39,383 nucleotides of DNA from Lachnospiraceae bacterium (GCA_015057615.1 SVEA01000064.1:1-39383); one strand, 5' to 3'. Positions 8,297 to 17,555 are shown, counted from the stretch's first letter. The notes: a model not told the origin generated them from the sequence alone. Numbers and translations: made by a program.

Positions 8297-9181
8297 ATGG
8301 CAAAAACAGCAAAGAAAATTTCGGGTGTATTACTTGTAATCCTATTAATTGCAGGTGTTGTCCTGCTATCCGCCTCCCTTGTTGTAACAAGAGAGGATGA
8401 GTATACCTTAATAAAACAGTTTGGTAAGATCGAGCGGACAATCTCCGAAGCGGGGCTTTCCTTTAAGACACCCTTTCTGGAAACCACGGAGACTCTGCCA
8501 AAGAAGATGATGTTCTATGATACACCGCCTTCCGATGTAATTACCATGGATAAGAAAACGATGGTGTCGGACAGCTATGTTCTATGGCGGGTTTCCGATC
8601 CGGTTGCTTTTGCGCAGACCTTGAATTCCTCCGTTACACTGGCGGAGACAAGAATTAATACTACGGTTTATAATGCTATGAAAAATGTAATCAGCAGCTT
8701 ATCGCAAAATGATGTAATCAGCGGCAGGGACGGTGAACTTGACCAGGCGTTCATGGATAATATAGGGAATTCTATGGATAACTACGGGATCGAGCTGATC
8801 TCTGTCGAGACAAAGCATCTGGATCTTCCAAGCGATAATAAGGCAGCGGTATATGACCGGATGATCTCAGAACGCGCACAGATGGCGGCAACCTATACGG
8901 CGGAAGGAGAATCGGAGGCACAGAAAATAAGAAATACAACGGATAAGGAGATCGCTATCAGCATTTCGAATGCGCAGACAAAAGCTGCTAAAATTATAGC
9001 GGAAGGGGAAGCCGAATATATGCGGATTCTCTCCGATGCGTATTCGAATTCAAAGCGAAGTGATTTCTACGCCTTCATTCGTTCCCTGGAGGCAGCGAAA
9101 GCTTCCTTGACCGGAGAAGAGAAAACGTTAATTTTATCCAAGGATTCGCCGATTGCACAGATCTTTTACCAGATCGATTAG
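8297..9181 (+). CDS. hflC: HflC-type SPFH membrane protein
   Basis: A 294-residue partner of HflK. A single transmembrane segment (about 7-29) is followed by the band-7 domain with LIKQFGKIERTI and the GLSFKTPF signature, then WRVSDPVAFAQ. The C-terminal half is an alanine/glutamate-rich helix ending near RSLEAAKASLTG. The start is the ATG after AGAGAGGAG, two bases past the hflK stop. A longer frame beginning at 8252 overlaps hflK and lacks a site. The expected role is membrane quality control together with HflK, as inferred from the family. Confidence 0.91.
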   Translation: MAKTAKKISGVLLVILLIAGVVLLSASLVVTREDEYTLIKQFGKIERTISEAGLSFKTPFLETTETLPKKMMFYDTPPSDVITMDKKTMVSDSYVLWRVSDPVAFAQTLNSSVTLAETRINTTVYNAMKNVISSLSQNDVISGRDGELDQAFMDNIGNSMDNYGIELISVETKHLDLPSDNKAAVYDRMISERAQMAATYTAEGESEAQKIRNTTDKEIAISISNAQTKAAKIIAEGEAEYMRILSDAYSNSKRSDFYAFIRSLEAAKASLTGEEKTLILSKDSPIAQIFYQID

Positions 9182-9278
9182 TGATATTTCTTAACATTTA
9201 ATACATACCGTTATCATATTTTTAAAGTTTAGGTCATAGGATATTATGATTGAATGAAAATGCAAGGAGCCGATTATC

Positions 9279-10244
9279 ATGATCATTGACCTGGAAGATC
9301 CGATTTTTTCTTACGATAGATTTATTATTTCTGCCAAAAGGTTATCACAAGAATATAAGGCTATTTTAAAATGTGTCACGATTGGAAAGTCCCATGACAA
9401 TCGTGACATACTTTTACTAAAGCTGGGTATGGGAAAGAACTATATGGTTTGCTGCAGTGGAGTTCACGCGAGAGAGACCATCAATCCGATCGTTCTGATG
9501 CGTATTGCAGAGTTCTATGCAGATTTATATATAAATTATAAAGTGGAACGGCAGGACTTAAAAAATCAATTATTAAATTCCAAGAAGTATTTAGAAAATG
9601 AATATCAGCAGATGCTCTATCAATATTGTACCTATGAGCTGCTTCAAACCTTTACCATCCTGTTTATACCACTGTTAAATCCGGATGGATATATGATATC
9701 ATTAGAAGGGTTTGATTCCGTTCGAAATGAGCAGCTAAAGAATCGGTGCCTGCAATATAAGATTTCTGCCGAGCAATGGAAATTCAATGCAAGGGGAGTG
9801 GATATCAATCGTAACTTTCCTAGTAAGCTATGGCAGAAAAAGAGTAAAAATGACAGGCCGGCAAGTGAAAATGAGACCAGAGCTCTCATGGGGGTATTTG
9901 AAAAGTATCATCCCCTGGGCTTTTTGGACTTCCATTCCCGGGGAGAATCCATTTATTATTACCGTAATACGATGTCGGATTTATATAATGAGAAGCAGTA
10001 TAAAATAGCCAGCAGGTTGAAAAAACTCACAAATTACGATCTGATGCCTCCGGAGGAAGAGATTGATCTTGGCGACAGCGGAGGTAATACGGTTCATTAT
10101 TTTTCAGAGCAGTTCCATAAACCGGCATTAACCATTGAAACGGTTGATGAAAATGCGGATTTTCCGCTGAACCCGAAATACCGGGGTTCTGTATTTGATG
10201 ATTTGAAGCTTGTGATACTGGAATTTGGAAGCATCATAATTTGA
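9279..10244 (+). CDS. M14-family zinc carboxypeptidase
   Basis: A 321-residue metallopeptidase. Zinc ligands fit the M14 pattern: H63 and E66 in GVHARETINP, and H219 in LDFHSRG. The catalytic glutamate is E287 in LTIETVDE. NPDGY (134-138) and VDINRNFP (174-181) give the substrate-binding Asn-Arg pair. The closest functional relatives by motif are the bacterial gamma-D-glutamyl-diamino-acid peptidases that trim cell-wall peptides. Metallo-carboxypeptidases with other substrates cannot be excluded. There is no signal peptide, so it is probably cytoplasmic (or spore-compartment) and may act in peptide recycling. AAGGAG lies ten bases before the ATG. The 97-base gap after hflC is A/T-rich and may hold its own promoter. 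Confidence 0.88.
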   Translation: MIIDLEDPIFSYDRFIISAKRLSQEYKAILKCVTIGKSHDNRDILLLKLGMGKNYMVCCSGVHARETINPIVLMRIAEFYADLYINYKVERQDLKNQLLNSKKYLENEYQQMLYQYCTYELLQTFTILFIPLLNPDGYMISLEGFDSVRNEQLKNRCLQYKISAEQWKFNARGVDINRNFPSKLWQKKSKNDRPASENETRALMGVFEKYHPLGFLDFHSRGESIYYYRNTMSDLYNEKQYKIASRLKKLTNYDLMPPEEEIDLGDSGGNTVHYFSEQFHKPALTIETVDENADFPLNPKYRGSVFDDLKLVILEFGSIII

Positions 10245-10261
10245 TTTACAATGTGTTTAGA

Positions 10262-10338
10262 GATTACTTAAGTTTTTTCTTGCTTTGTGCAGATTGATGA
10301 AGACGATTTGTTAGGAAGGCTTTTGTTACTCATATCAT
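10262..10338 (+). repeat. Family-1 repeat, right-end fragment (copy C)
   Basis: Only the 3' quarter of the element is present: the GTGCAGATTGATGAAGACGA arm and the right terminal repeat ending in ATCAT. It lies right after the M14 gene and is followed within 13 bases by a family-3 repeat, so two repeat types are stacked before miaB. Confidence 0.75.
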
Positions 10339-10350
10339 AATATAAATTGG

Positions 10351-10478
10351 CTGAATAGTCTCACAAAAGAACTGCGAATCCAAAGCCTTGCTTAAATGCA
10401 AGGCTCGAGAAGAATAGTAAAAGAACAACTATTCTTCGAAACTTATGCCCAAAAAACGTGGGCGTTTAGCATGAATAG
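10351..10478 (+). repeat. Family-3 hairpin repeat, copy 3a
   Basis: This is the best-preserved copy. Three hairpins follow one another: GCCTTGC/GCAAGGC, GAAGAATAG/CTATTCTTC (perfect, 9 bp) and GCCCA/TGGGC. It begins CTGAATAGTCTCACAAAAG and ends GCATGAATAG, 14 bases before the miaB start. Confidence 0.75.
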
Positions 10479-10492
10479 AAATGAGGAAAACC

Positions 10493-11920
10493 ATGGATAA
10501 AAGGACTACGAATATAAATGAACTTGAGACAATAAAGCAGCAAAAAATTATAGAAGAGCTAAAAGAATTATATAAGGCGGAAGAGGAAAGAAAAGGAAAG
10601 AAGAAAACATATCATATCGTCACTTTTGGATGTCAGATGAACAGCAGAGATTCGGAGAAAATATCCGGTATCCTAAAACAGATCGGATATGTGGAAACGG
10701 ATACGGAGGAAGCAGATTTTGTGCTCTATAATACCTGTACGGTCAGAGAAAATGCCAATAATAAGGTGTATGGACATCTTGGATTTGCAAAAAAATTAAA
10801 GGAAAAGAATCCGGATATGCTGATTGCTCTATGCGGCTGTATGATGCAGGAGCCCGAAGCAGTGGAAAATATTAAGAAAAGGTATCGGTTTGTGGATATC
10901 ATTTTTGGTACCCATAATATTTTCAAGCTGGCGGAATTACTTCAGACCAGGTTGCTGTCGAACCGTATGGTAATTGATCTCTGGAAAGATACGGATATGA
11001 TTGTTGAGGATCTGCCCAGTGACCGGAAGTTCAGCTTCAAAGCCGGTGTCAATATAATGTATGGCTGCAACAACTTCTGCAGCTACTGCATCGTTCCGTA
11101 TGTCAGAGGAAGGGAGAGAAGCCGGAGCCCGGAGGATATTATTGCGGAGATTAAAGCGCTGGCAGCGGACGGCGTTGTGGAGATCATGCTGCTTGGTCAA
11201 AATGTGAATTCTTATGGAAAGAATCTTACAAATCCCATATCCTTTGCGCAGTTGTTAAAGGAAGTCGAGAAGATCGACGGAATTGAACGAATCCGCTTTA
11301 TGACCTCCCATCCAAAGGATCTGTCACAGGAATTGATCGATGTGATGAAGGACAGTACAAAAATATGCAGGCACCTTCATCTTCCCTTACAATCCGGAAG
11401 CACTAGATTACTTAAAATAATGAATCGCCGCTATACAAAGGAGAGCTACCTGGACCTTGTGGAACGAATCCGTACCGCAATACCGGATATCTCTCTGACT
11501 ACGGATATTATTGTCGGATTCCCTGGAGAGACCGAAGAGGATTTTAAAGAGACGATGGATGTAGTAAGTAAGGCTGGATATGAGAGCGCCTTTACCTTCC
11601 TTTATTCAAAAAGAACGGGCACCCCGGCTGCGGCAATGGAGAATCAGGTGGAGGAAACAGTTGCGAAGGAACGGTTTGACCGGTTGTTAAAGCTTGTGCA
11701 GGAATGCTCTGCAAAGGCTGCCGGAAGGGAGGAGCATACCATTCAGAAAGTCCTTGTTGAGGAGGTCAATACCCAGGATTCGACGCTCCTTACGGGAAGA
11801 TTAAGCAATAATCTGCTGGTACATTTTAAAGGAGAAGAAAGCTTGATCGGAACGATTGCAGAGGTCTATCTTGAGGAAAGCAAGGGTTTCTACTATATGG
11901 GCAGGTTACAGGAGCAATAA
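10493..11920 (+). CDS. miaB: tRNA-2-methylthio-N6-dimethylallyladenosine synthase
   Basis: Radical-SAM methylthiotransferase that adds the 2-methylthio group to i6A37 in tRNAs reading codons that begin with U. The 475-residue protein has three domains. The N-terminal UPF0004 domain has cluster cysteines C47, C82 and C116. The radical-SAM core has CxxxCxxC at C192, C196 and C199 (CNNFCSYC), followed by VPYVRGRERSR. The C-terminal TRAM domain is about 410-475. The inner ATG is chosen because GAGG lies six bases upstream. The ATG at 10481 has only repeat sequence before it. The leader contains a family-1 fragment and a family-3 repeat. rny follows after a 248-base gap with its own promoter. Confidence 0.96.
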   Translation: MDKRTTNINELETIKQQKIIEELKELYKAEEERKGKKKTYHIVTFGCQMNSRDSEKISGILKQIGYVETDTEEADFVLYNTCTVRENANNKVYGHLGFAKKLKEKNPDMLIALCGCMMQEPEAVENIKKRYRFVDIIFGTHNIFKLAELLQTRLLSNRMVIDLWKDTDMIVEDLPSDRKFSFKAGVNIMYGCNNFCSYCIVPYVRGRERSRSPEDIIAEIKALAADGVVEIMLLGQNVNSYGKNLTNPISFAQLLKEVEKIDGIERIRFMTSHPKDLSQELIDVMKDSTKICRHLHLPLQSGSTRLLKIMNRRYTKESYLDLVERIRTAIPDISLTTDIIVGFPGETEEDFKETMDVVSKAGYESAFTFLYSKRTGTPAAAMENQVEETVAKERFDRLLKLVQECSAKAAGREEHTIQKVLVEEVNTQDSTLLTGRLSNNLLVHFKGEESLIGTIAEVYLEESKGFYYMGRLQEQ

Positions 11921-12087
11921 TGTGAATATTTATTTGGAAAGATTAGCCATAACCGAGGATGTCGTTGCTTTTTTAAATTAATTTATAAAAGTTTAGGTAA
12001 TTTGTACTACAAATATGAAATAATGCGTATTTCTGGATGAATTTCTACTATATTTTGACATAATAGATAAATTATTCGTTCGTCTAC

Positions 12088-12116
12088 TTGACATATTTAT
12101 AAAAACAGTATAAAAT
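12088..12116 (+). promoter_or_regulatory. Sigma-A-type promoter upstream of rny
   Basis: TTGACA (12088-12093), a 17-base spacer and TAAAAT (12111-12116), about 50 bases before the rny start. The surrounding DNA is very A/T-rich. Confidence 0.7.
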
Positions 12117-12155
12117 TTATATGTTGTATATTCTTTGTACAATGAAAACTGAATA

Positions 12156-12168
12156 AGGAGGTGCTCCT
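12156..12168 (+). promoter_or_regulatory. rny Shine-Dalgarno inside a small hairpin
   Basis: AGGAG-GTG-CTCCT is a perfect 5-bp inverted repeat with a three-base loop, directly touching the GTG start of rny. If folded, it would hide the ribosome-binding site. Confidence 0.5.
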
Positions 12169-13725
12169 GTGCAAGATGCTTTACAGATAGCGATTGCTAT
12201 TTTTGTTACCTTCGTTATAGTAGCTTTTCTTACTTGGAAAATTGCTACCGCTTATCGCATCAAGGTTTATGAAGCGAAAGTCGGCAGTGCAGAAGAAAAA
12301 GCTAGAGATATCATAGATGAAGCATTAAAAACAGCGGAAACTAAGAAACGTGAAGCCCTACTCGAAGCCAAGGAAGAAGCTTTAAGAGCAAAGAATGATT
12401 TCGAGCGGGAGTCTAAGGAACGAAGAGCAGAACTGCTACGTTACGAGAAGCGCGTTTTGACCAAAGAAGAAACTTTGGACAAGAAAACCGACGCACTGGA
12501 AAAAAGGGAATCTCGTCTGTCTGCAAAAGAATCTGAACTGGATAAAAGAACACAGGAAATGGAAAAGTTCCAGGAAAAGCAGTTGCAGGAACTGGAAAAG
12601 ATTTCAGGATTAACCTCCGAACAAGCTAAGGAATATCTTTTAAGGACTGTTGAAGAAGAAGTTAAACATGAAACCGCTATGATGGTTAAAGAAATGGAAA
12701 ACAAAGCGAAGGAAGAAGCGGATAAGAAGGCAAAGGATTATGTGGTTACAGCCATCCAACGATGCGCTGCAGATCATGTTGCTGAGGCAACAATCTCTGT
12801 TGTCCAGCTTCCTAACGACGAAATGAAGGGAAGAATCATTGGTAGGGAAGGTCGCAACATTAGAACGTTAGAAACACTGACTGGTGTTGACCTGATTATT
12901 GATGATACTCCTGAAGCTGTTATTCTATCAGCATTTGATCCAATTCGAAGAGAAATTGCAAGAATTGCTCTTGAAAAATTGATTATTGATGGTAGAATTC
13001 ATCCTGCCCGAATCGAAGAAATGGTAGAAAAGGCACAAAAAGAAGTAGAAATTCAGATTAAGGAAGCAGGAGAAGCTGCCACTTTAGAGGTAGGCGTTCA
13101 TGGGATTCATCCGGAACTGGTTAAGCTTCTGGGCAAGATGAAGTTTAGGACAAGCTATGGCCAGAATGCATTAAAGCATTCCATTGAAGTTGCTATTTTA
13201 TCCGGATTATTAGCCGGAGAAATCGGAGTTGATGTAAGACTGGCAAAGCGTGCTGGATTATTACATGATATCGGTAAATCGATCGATCATGAAATGGAAG
13301 GCACACATGTGCAGATCGGCGTTGACTTGTGTAGAAAATACAAGGAGCCGGCAATTGTAATTAATGCAGTAGAGGCACATCATGGTGATGTAGAATTCCA
13401 ATCACTCATTGCATGCATTGTTCAGGCTGCGGATACCATTTCTGCAGCAAGACCAGGCGCAAGACGTGAGACATTGGAGACTTATACCAATCGACTGAAA
13501 CAACTTGAAGATATTACCAATAGTTTTAAGGGGGTTGACAAGTCATATGCAATCCAGGCAGGTAGAGAAGTTCGGGTTATGGTTGTACCGGAGCAGATCA
13601 GTGATGCCGATATGTTATTACTTGCGCGTGACTTATCAAAGAAAATTGAAGATGAATTAGAATATCCAGGACAGATTAAGGTTAATGTAATTAGAGAATC
13701 ACGAGTAACGGATTATGCAAAATAA
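12169..13725 (+). CDS. rny: Ribonuclease Y
   Basis: Membrane-anchored endoribonuclease that starts bulk mRNA turnover in Firmicutes. The 518 residues show the standard order. An N-terminal transmembrane anchor is at about 5-24. A long charged coiled coil runs from about 30 to 190. A KH domain with [15 protein letters not shown] lies at about 220-275. The HD domain has its metal-binding H366-D367 in [12 protein letters not shown]. The GTG start follows AAGGAGG by seven bases, and that site lies in a hairpin that could tune translation. A promoter stands upstream and a strong intrinsic terminator follows the stop, so this is a single-gene unit. Confidence 0.97.
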   Translation: MQDALQIAIAIFVTFVIVAFLTWKIATAYRIKVYEAKVGSAEEKARDIIDEALKTAETKKREALLEAKEEALRAKNDFERESKERRAELLRYEKRVLTKEETLDKKTDALEKRESRLSAKESELDKRTQEMEKFQEKQLQELEKISGLTSEQAKEYLLRTVEEEVKHETAMMVKEMENKAKEEADKKAKDYVVTAIQRCAADHVAEATISVVQLPNDEMKGRIIGREGRNIRTLETLTGVDLIIDDTPEAVILSAFDPIRREIARIALEKLIIDGRIHPARIEEMVEKAQKEVEIQIKEAGEAATLEVGVHGIHPELVKLLGKMKFRTSYGQNALKHSIEVAILSGLLAGEIGVDVRLAKRAGLLHDIGKSIDHEMEGTHVQIGVDLCRKYKEPAIVINAVEAHHGDVEFQSLIACIVQAADTISAARPGARRETLETYTNRLKQLEDITNSFKGVDKSYAIQAGREVRVMVVPEQISDADMLLLARDLSKKIEDELEYPGQIKVNVIRESRVTDYAK

Positions 13726-13742
13726 GAATTAGAAAATAAAAA

Positions 13743-13777
13743 CCTTGTAAATGAAAAAACATTTGCAAGGTTTTTTT
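13743..13777 (+). terminator. Intrinsic terminator after rny
   Basis: CCTTGTAAATG, a six-A loop, CATTTGCAAGG and seven Ts. The stem is 11 bp with one G-U pair. It begins 17 bases after the stop codon. Confidence 0.92.
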
Positions 13778-13892
13778 GTACCCATAAAATGGCTTATTGC
13801 ATGGAAAATGCACAAAATGCACAATAATTCCGCCGTATACAGACATGTGGCTATGATGGAAAATACTTTTTTCGCATTTTTTGATCTTTTTG

Positions 13893-13921
13893 TTGCATTA
13901 TTAAAAATTATATATTACAAT
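13893..13921 (+). promoter_or_regulatory. Probable promoter of the aminotransferase gene
   Basis: TTGCAT (13893-13898), 17 bases, TACAAT (13916-13921). It lies in a 338-base gap that otherwise holds only the rny terminator and A/T-rich sequence. The start codon is 143 bases downstream, leaving a long leader. Confidence 0.45.
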
Positions 13922-14063
13922 GAACAATATATTTTTAACAGGGTCAATAAATCAACAAACAAAGGATGGTCTATGTAATAAAGAAAAAATGATGATGATT
14001 TTTTATATTCATAAGATGCATCAAACAAGGAAAGATAATTGTAAAAAATAAGGACGGTGTATT

Positions 14064-15263
14064 ATGGCATTAACATTATCAAAAAAAGCACAAGCAGTTA
14101 AGCCATCTTCAACTTTATCAATTACTGCTAAAGCGAAAGAGTTAAGAGAAAAGGGTATCGACGTGGTTGGTTTTGGAGCCGGAGAACCGGATTTTAATAC
14201 TCCAGATAATATCTGTGAAGCAGCAATACGAGCAATTCAGAATGGCTTTACCAAATATACCCCTGCCTCCGGAACATTGGAGCTAAAGAAAGCTGTTTGT
14301 GATAAATTTGAAAAGTTTAACGGCATTTCGTATCAGCCCGACCAAATTGTAATTAGTAATGGTGGGAAGCATTCTTTAACGAATATATTTCAAGCGATTT
14401 TAAATCCCGGGGATGAGGTAATTATACCGGCTCCTTATTGGCTGAGCTATCCTGAGATTGTAAAATTAGCCGATGGTGTACCGGTATTTATACGTGCCGA
14501 AAAGGAGCAGAATTACAAGGTTACCGCAGAACAAATCGATGCTGCCTGTACGGGAAAGACAAAAGCCTTTATCCTTAATTCACCGAACAACCCGTCCGGT
14601 ATGATCTATACCAGGGAGGAGCTGGAAGCGATTGCGAAGGTGGCGGTAAAGAGAGATATCTATGTGGTGTCCGATGAGATCTACGAGAATTTGGTCTATG
14701 ATAAGGAGAAGCAGGTTAGTATCGCCTCTTTAAACGATGAGATCTATAGGCGGACCATTACCTGCAGCGGACTTGCAAAAAGTTATTCTATGACAGGCTG
14801 GAGAATTGGTTATACCGGATCCTCAAAAGAAATAGCGAAGGTCATGGGGAGTGTGCAGAGTCATCAGACATCGAATCCAAACTCCATCGCGCAGAAAGCG
14901 GCTTATGAGGCATTGACTGGCTCACAGGATTCGGTTTGTGCTATGAATCAGGAGTTTAACAATCGAAGGGATTATATGTATGAAAGAGTATCCGAGATAA
15001 AATACATCTCTGCATTGAAGCCGCAGGGAGCTTTCTATCTCTTTGTAGATATCAGCGAGATTTTAGACAAAGAATATAAGGGAGCGAAGGTTGGAGATGT
15101 CACCAATCTGGCAAAGCTTCTAATTGAGGAATACAATGTTGCAGTGATCCCTTGCGTGGATTTTGGATTTTGTGATCATATCCGATTATCCTATGCAATA
15201 TCGATGGATCAAATCAAGAAAGGGCTGGATCGGATCGAAGATTTCACAAATAAGCTAGTATAA
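14064..15263 (+). CDS. Class I PLP-dependent aminotransferase (aspartate aminotransferase type)
   Basis: A 399-residue fold-type I aminotransferase resembling AspB/AspC subgroup I-gamma. GAGEPDFNTPDNI lies near 33-46. The conserved NSPNNPSG is near 172-179 and SDEIYENLVYD near 203-213. The PLP-binding lysine is K239 in SGLAKSYSMTGWRIGY. It probably interconverts aspartate and oxaloacetate (with 2-oxoglutarate/glutamate). Related enzymes also act on prephenate or aromatic amino acids, so the substrate is inferred. AAGGACGG precedes the ATG. It has its own likely promoter and a good terminator, so it is probably monocistronic. Confidence 0.92.
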   Translation: MALTLSKKAQAVKPSSTLSITAKAKELREKGIDVVGFGAGEPDFNTPDNICEAAIRAIQNGFTKYTPASGTLELKKAVCDKFEKFNGISYQPDQIVISNGGKHSLTNIFQAILNPGDEVIIPAPYWLSYPEIVKLADGVPVFIRAEKEQNYKVTAEQIDAACTGKTKAFILNSPNNPSGMIYTREELEAIAKVAVKRDIYVVSDEIYENLVYDKEKQVSIASLNDEIYRRTITCSGLAKSYSMTGWRIGYTGSSKEIAKVMGSVQSHQTSNPNSIAQKAAYEALTGSQDSVCAMNQEFNNRRDYMYERVSEIKYISALKPQGAFYLFVDISEILDKEYKGAKVGDVTNLAKLLIEEYNVAVIPCVDFGFCDHIRLSYAISMDQIKKGLDRIEDFTNKLV

Positions 15264-15270
15264 TCGGGAT

Positions 15271-15313
15271 GGGTAGTGTATTTTAACAGGAACAGGAATA
15301 CATTACCCTTTTT
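15271..15313 (+). terminator. Intrinsic terminator after the aminotransferase gene
   Basis: GGGTAGTGTATT, a loop of about 18 bases, AATACATTACCC and five Ts. The stem is 12 bp with one G-U pair, starting 8 bases after the stop. Confidence 0.88.
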
Positions 15314-15324
15314 CTCTGTATTCG

Positions 15325-15353
15325 TTTACCAATTCCGTGTTATATGGTAGAAT
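15325..15353 (+). promoter_or_regulatory. Probable promoter of the proC unit
   Basis: TTTACC (15325-15330), 17 bases, TAGAAT (15348-15353). It follows the terminator directly and precedes a family-3 repeat, which would be transcribed as part of the proC leader. Confidence 0.6.
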
Positions 15354-15390
15354 AGAATCGTATGGATAGTTACTATTCTTTTCCTTGGAG

Positions 15391-15480
15391 GAAATAGTCC
15401 CGCAAAAGACGGTGAACCTAAAGTCTCGCAAAAGAGGCTATTCATCAGGATCTATGCCCAAAAACATGGGCGTTATTTTA
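15391..15480 (+). repeat. Family-3 hairpin repeat, copy 3b
   Basis: A shortened copy. GTCCCGCAAAAGAC at the left, half of the GAAGAATAG stem lost, and the GCCCA/TGGGC hairpin intact. It ends directly at the proC ribosome-binding site. A frame through it would add a false N-terminus to ProC. Confidence 0.7.
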
Positions 15481-15498
15481 AAGAAAGGCATGATTATA

Positions 15499-16302
15499 AT
15501 GGCATTATTCGGATTTATCGGTGTTGGTAATATGGGCGGTCCGTTACTAAAATCCGCAGTCAGCACCTTTGGGAAAGAGGAAGTTGTTTTTACAAGCGCT
15601 ACAATAGAGCATAAGCAAGTGGTTGCGAAGGAGCTTGGCATACCATTTGCAGAAGATAACAGAGCGGTTGCGGGAAAATGTAAGTATCTGGTCCTTGCAG
15701 TCAAACCACAGACCTACCCGGCTGTCTTGGAGGAAATTAAAGATGTGGTGACGAACGGACAGATTATTATATCATTGGCGGTAGGCGTTACGATTGCTAC
15801 GATCAAGGAACGTCTAGCTAAAGAGGTAAAGGTGGTAAGAGCAATGCCCAATACACCGGCTCTTGTGTCACAGGGAATGACCGGAATCAGTTTTTCCGAG
15901 GATTCCTTTTCTTTGGAGGAAAGAGAAATAATCGATCGTTTCTTTTCGTCCTTTGGAAAGTATGAGGTATTTAAGGAAGAGCTTATGAATGCGGTGTCCG
16001 CGGCGAGCGGAAGTTCTCCAGCCTATGCCTATATGTTTATTGAGGCTTTAGCGGATAGTGTGGTAAGCTATGGTATTCCCAGGGAGAAAGCTTATACCTT
16101 GGCGGCGCAGACACTTTTTGGAGCAGCGGCAATGGTACTTAAAACCGGGGAACATCCTGGTATGCTAAAGGATAATGTATGCTCACCGGGAGGCACCACG
16201 ATCGCAGCCGTTAAGGCACTTGAGGAGCATGGTTTTCGAAATGCGATTATGAAAGCGACCGATGCCTGCATGAGAAAAGCAGAGGAAATGAGTAAAAAGT
16301 AA
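15499..16302 (+). CDS. proC: Pyrroline-5-carboxylate reductase
   Basis: Last step of proline synthesis: NAD(P)H reduction of 1-pyrroline-5-carboxylate. The 267-residue protein begins with the Rossmann motif FIGVGNMGG. VVRAMPNTPAL lies near 111-121. GSSPAYAYMFIEALAD starts the dimerisation domain, and the family signature SPGGTTIAAVKALE is near 226-239. The ATG after AAGAAAGG is used because it gives the normal length. The longer frame from 15385 translates a family-3 repeat. proC is 8 kb from proA, so the pathway is split over the window. The NUDIX gene follows after 34 bases. Confidence 0.95.
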   Translation: MALFGFIGVGNMGGPLLKSAVSTFGKEEVVFTSATIEHKQVVAKELGIPFAEDNRAVAGKCKYLVLAVKPQTYPAVLEEIKDVVTNGQIIISLAVGVTIATIKERLAKEVKVVRAMPNTPALVSQGMTGISFSEDSFSLEEREIIDRFFSSFGKYEVFKEELMNAVSAASGSSPAYAYMFIEALADSVVSYGIPREKAYTLAAQTLFGAAAMVLKTGEHPGMLKDNVCSPGGTTIAAVKALEEHGFRNAIMKATDACMRKAEEMSKK

Positions 16303-16336
16303 TTGCATTAAAAATTGCACAGAAATGAGGTACGAA

Positions 16337-16870
16337 ATGCATTGTTTCAAACGAATTAAGAGAGAGCTTGCAAGCAAAGGAAGTATTATTGACTTTTACA
16401 AGGATACCATGGAAATCAATGGAGAAAAACAGGTTTCCTTTGATTTTATAAATCATAAAGGAGCATCGGCAATGATCCCGGTTGATGGGGACGGAAAAAT
16501 ATTGATGGTTCGTCAATACCGGCCGGCGATCGATCAGGAGACTCTTGAGATACCGGCAGGCGGTTTAAATCCAGGAGAGGATAATAAGACCTGTGCGGTC
16601 CGGGAATGTGAGGAAGAAACCGGGTACAAGCCCGGAGAAACCCATCATTTGATTGACGTTTACACAACCGTTGCCTTCTGTAATGAACGGATCGGAATCT
16701 ATTATACGAAGGAATTAACGCCTACCAGTCAAAATCTGGACGATGATGAGTACGTGATGATCGAACGGTATTCTCTGGAGGAATTGGTGCAAATGATACT
16801 GGAAGGCAAGATTACGGATGCAAAAACGGTTGCCGGTATCCTTGCCTATCAGACAAAGATGGGACAATAG
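16337..16870 (+). CDS. NUDIX hydrolase, ADP-ribose pyrophosphatase type
   Basis: A 177-residue NUDIX protein. The complete Nudix box GX5EX7REUXEEXGU lies at about 75-97 (GGLNPGE...RECEEETGY). The preceding VRQYRP and the EIPAG segment are typical of ADP-sugar pyrophosphatases (NudF/ADPRase), which cleave ADP-ribose to AMP and ribose 5-phosphate. Substrate assignment is by family only. The second ATG (16337) is taken because GAGG lies six bases upstream. The ATG at 16325 lies inside that region and lacks a site. It probably shares a transcript with proC and spoIIM. Confidence 0.9.
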   Translation: MHCFKRIKRELASKGSIIDFYKDTMEINGEKQVSFDFINHKGASAMIPVDGDGKILMVRQYRPAIDQETLEIPAGGLNPGEDNKTCAVRECEEETGYKPGETHHLIDVYTTVAFCNERIGIYYTKELTPTSQNLDDDEYVMIERYSLEELVQMILEGKITDAKTVAGILAYQTKMGQ

Positions 16871-16943
16871 TGAAGATGCTTGTTCTATTTCCGCTTTCTT
16901 TTCCATATTTATGATATATAGAAAATAAGACGGAGTAGACAAA

Positions 16944-17555
16944 ATGCATCGAATCAAATTTCAATTCCAACGGCTGAATGTATTACAGGGTGCTCTTATC
17001 CTGTTAATCTGCGGTTTGTTCTTCGGAGTGCTTTGTGCGAATGTTTTCAGAAGCTCCTTTGAAACGCAGCTTAGGAATTATCAAATAACTATATTTACCG
17101 ATATCTATCACAATGATGTGGACTATCCGGGACTCTTCTGGTATATTTTGGCAAGAAACATGAAAGCCTTTCTGCTGTTCTGGCTACTTAGTATTACCAT
17201 TTTAGGAGTTCCCTATATGGCTTTGAAGGTCGGCATCTTTGGATTTTATACCGGATTTTTTATTTCCGCAGTAACCATGCAATATGGTCTGAAAGGACTG
17301 CTTCTTATTCTGGTATATAAATTTCCGCACGGCCTTATCTATCTTCCAATTGCGATCATCAGTCTCTTTAAAGGGTATGAGCTGTGTAGGAAAATCTATC
17401 ATGATAATCGAAGCCATCTGATTGGATTATTTCGCATTATTAAACCTTACTTATTCCTAATCTTACTACTGGCATTAGCTTTACTGGGTGGGAGCTTCTT
17501 AGAGGCCTATGCAGGATCCTTTCTGCTGAAAAAGGTTATATATTTATTTATATAA
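16944..17555 (+). CDS. spoIIM: Stage II sporulation protein M
   Basis: A 203-residue integral membrane protein of the SpoIIM/DUF95 family. About five hydrophobic segments are visible (roughly 13-33, 72-92, 95-118, 125-143 and 168-188). In B. subtilis, SpoIIM joins SpoIID and SpoIIP in the DMP peptidoglycan-degrading complex that drives engulfment of the forespore. The gene therefore marks the organism as a likely spore former. A GGAG site lies 9 bases before the ATG. The XerD-like gene follows after 55 bases, an order also seen in Bacillus (spoIIM near ripX/xerD). Confidence 0.9.
   Translation: MHRIKFQFQRLNVLQGALILLICGLFFGVLCANVFRSSFETQLRNYQITIFTDIYHNDVDYPGLFWYILARNMKAFLLFWLLSITILGVPYMALKVGIFGFYTGFFISAVTMQYGLKGLLLILVYKFPHGLIYLPIAIISLFKGYELCRKIYHDNRSHLIGLFRIIKPYLFLILLLALALLGGSFLEAYAGSFLLKKVIYLFI

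Noticed and set aside
9182-9278. Sporulation-sigma promoter before the M14 peptidase gene
   Set aside because: An ATA...CATATTTT arrangement is present, but in very A/T-rich DNA it is too weak to call.
13751-13978. 75-residue + frame between rny and the aminotransferase gene
   Set aside because: It begins inside the rny terminator hairpin, lacks a Shine-Dalgarno and covers the likely promoter of the next gene.
15385-15498. 38-codon N-terminal extension of ProC
   Set aside because: It translates a family-3 repeat; the inner ATG has a site and gives the normal ProC length.
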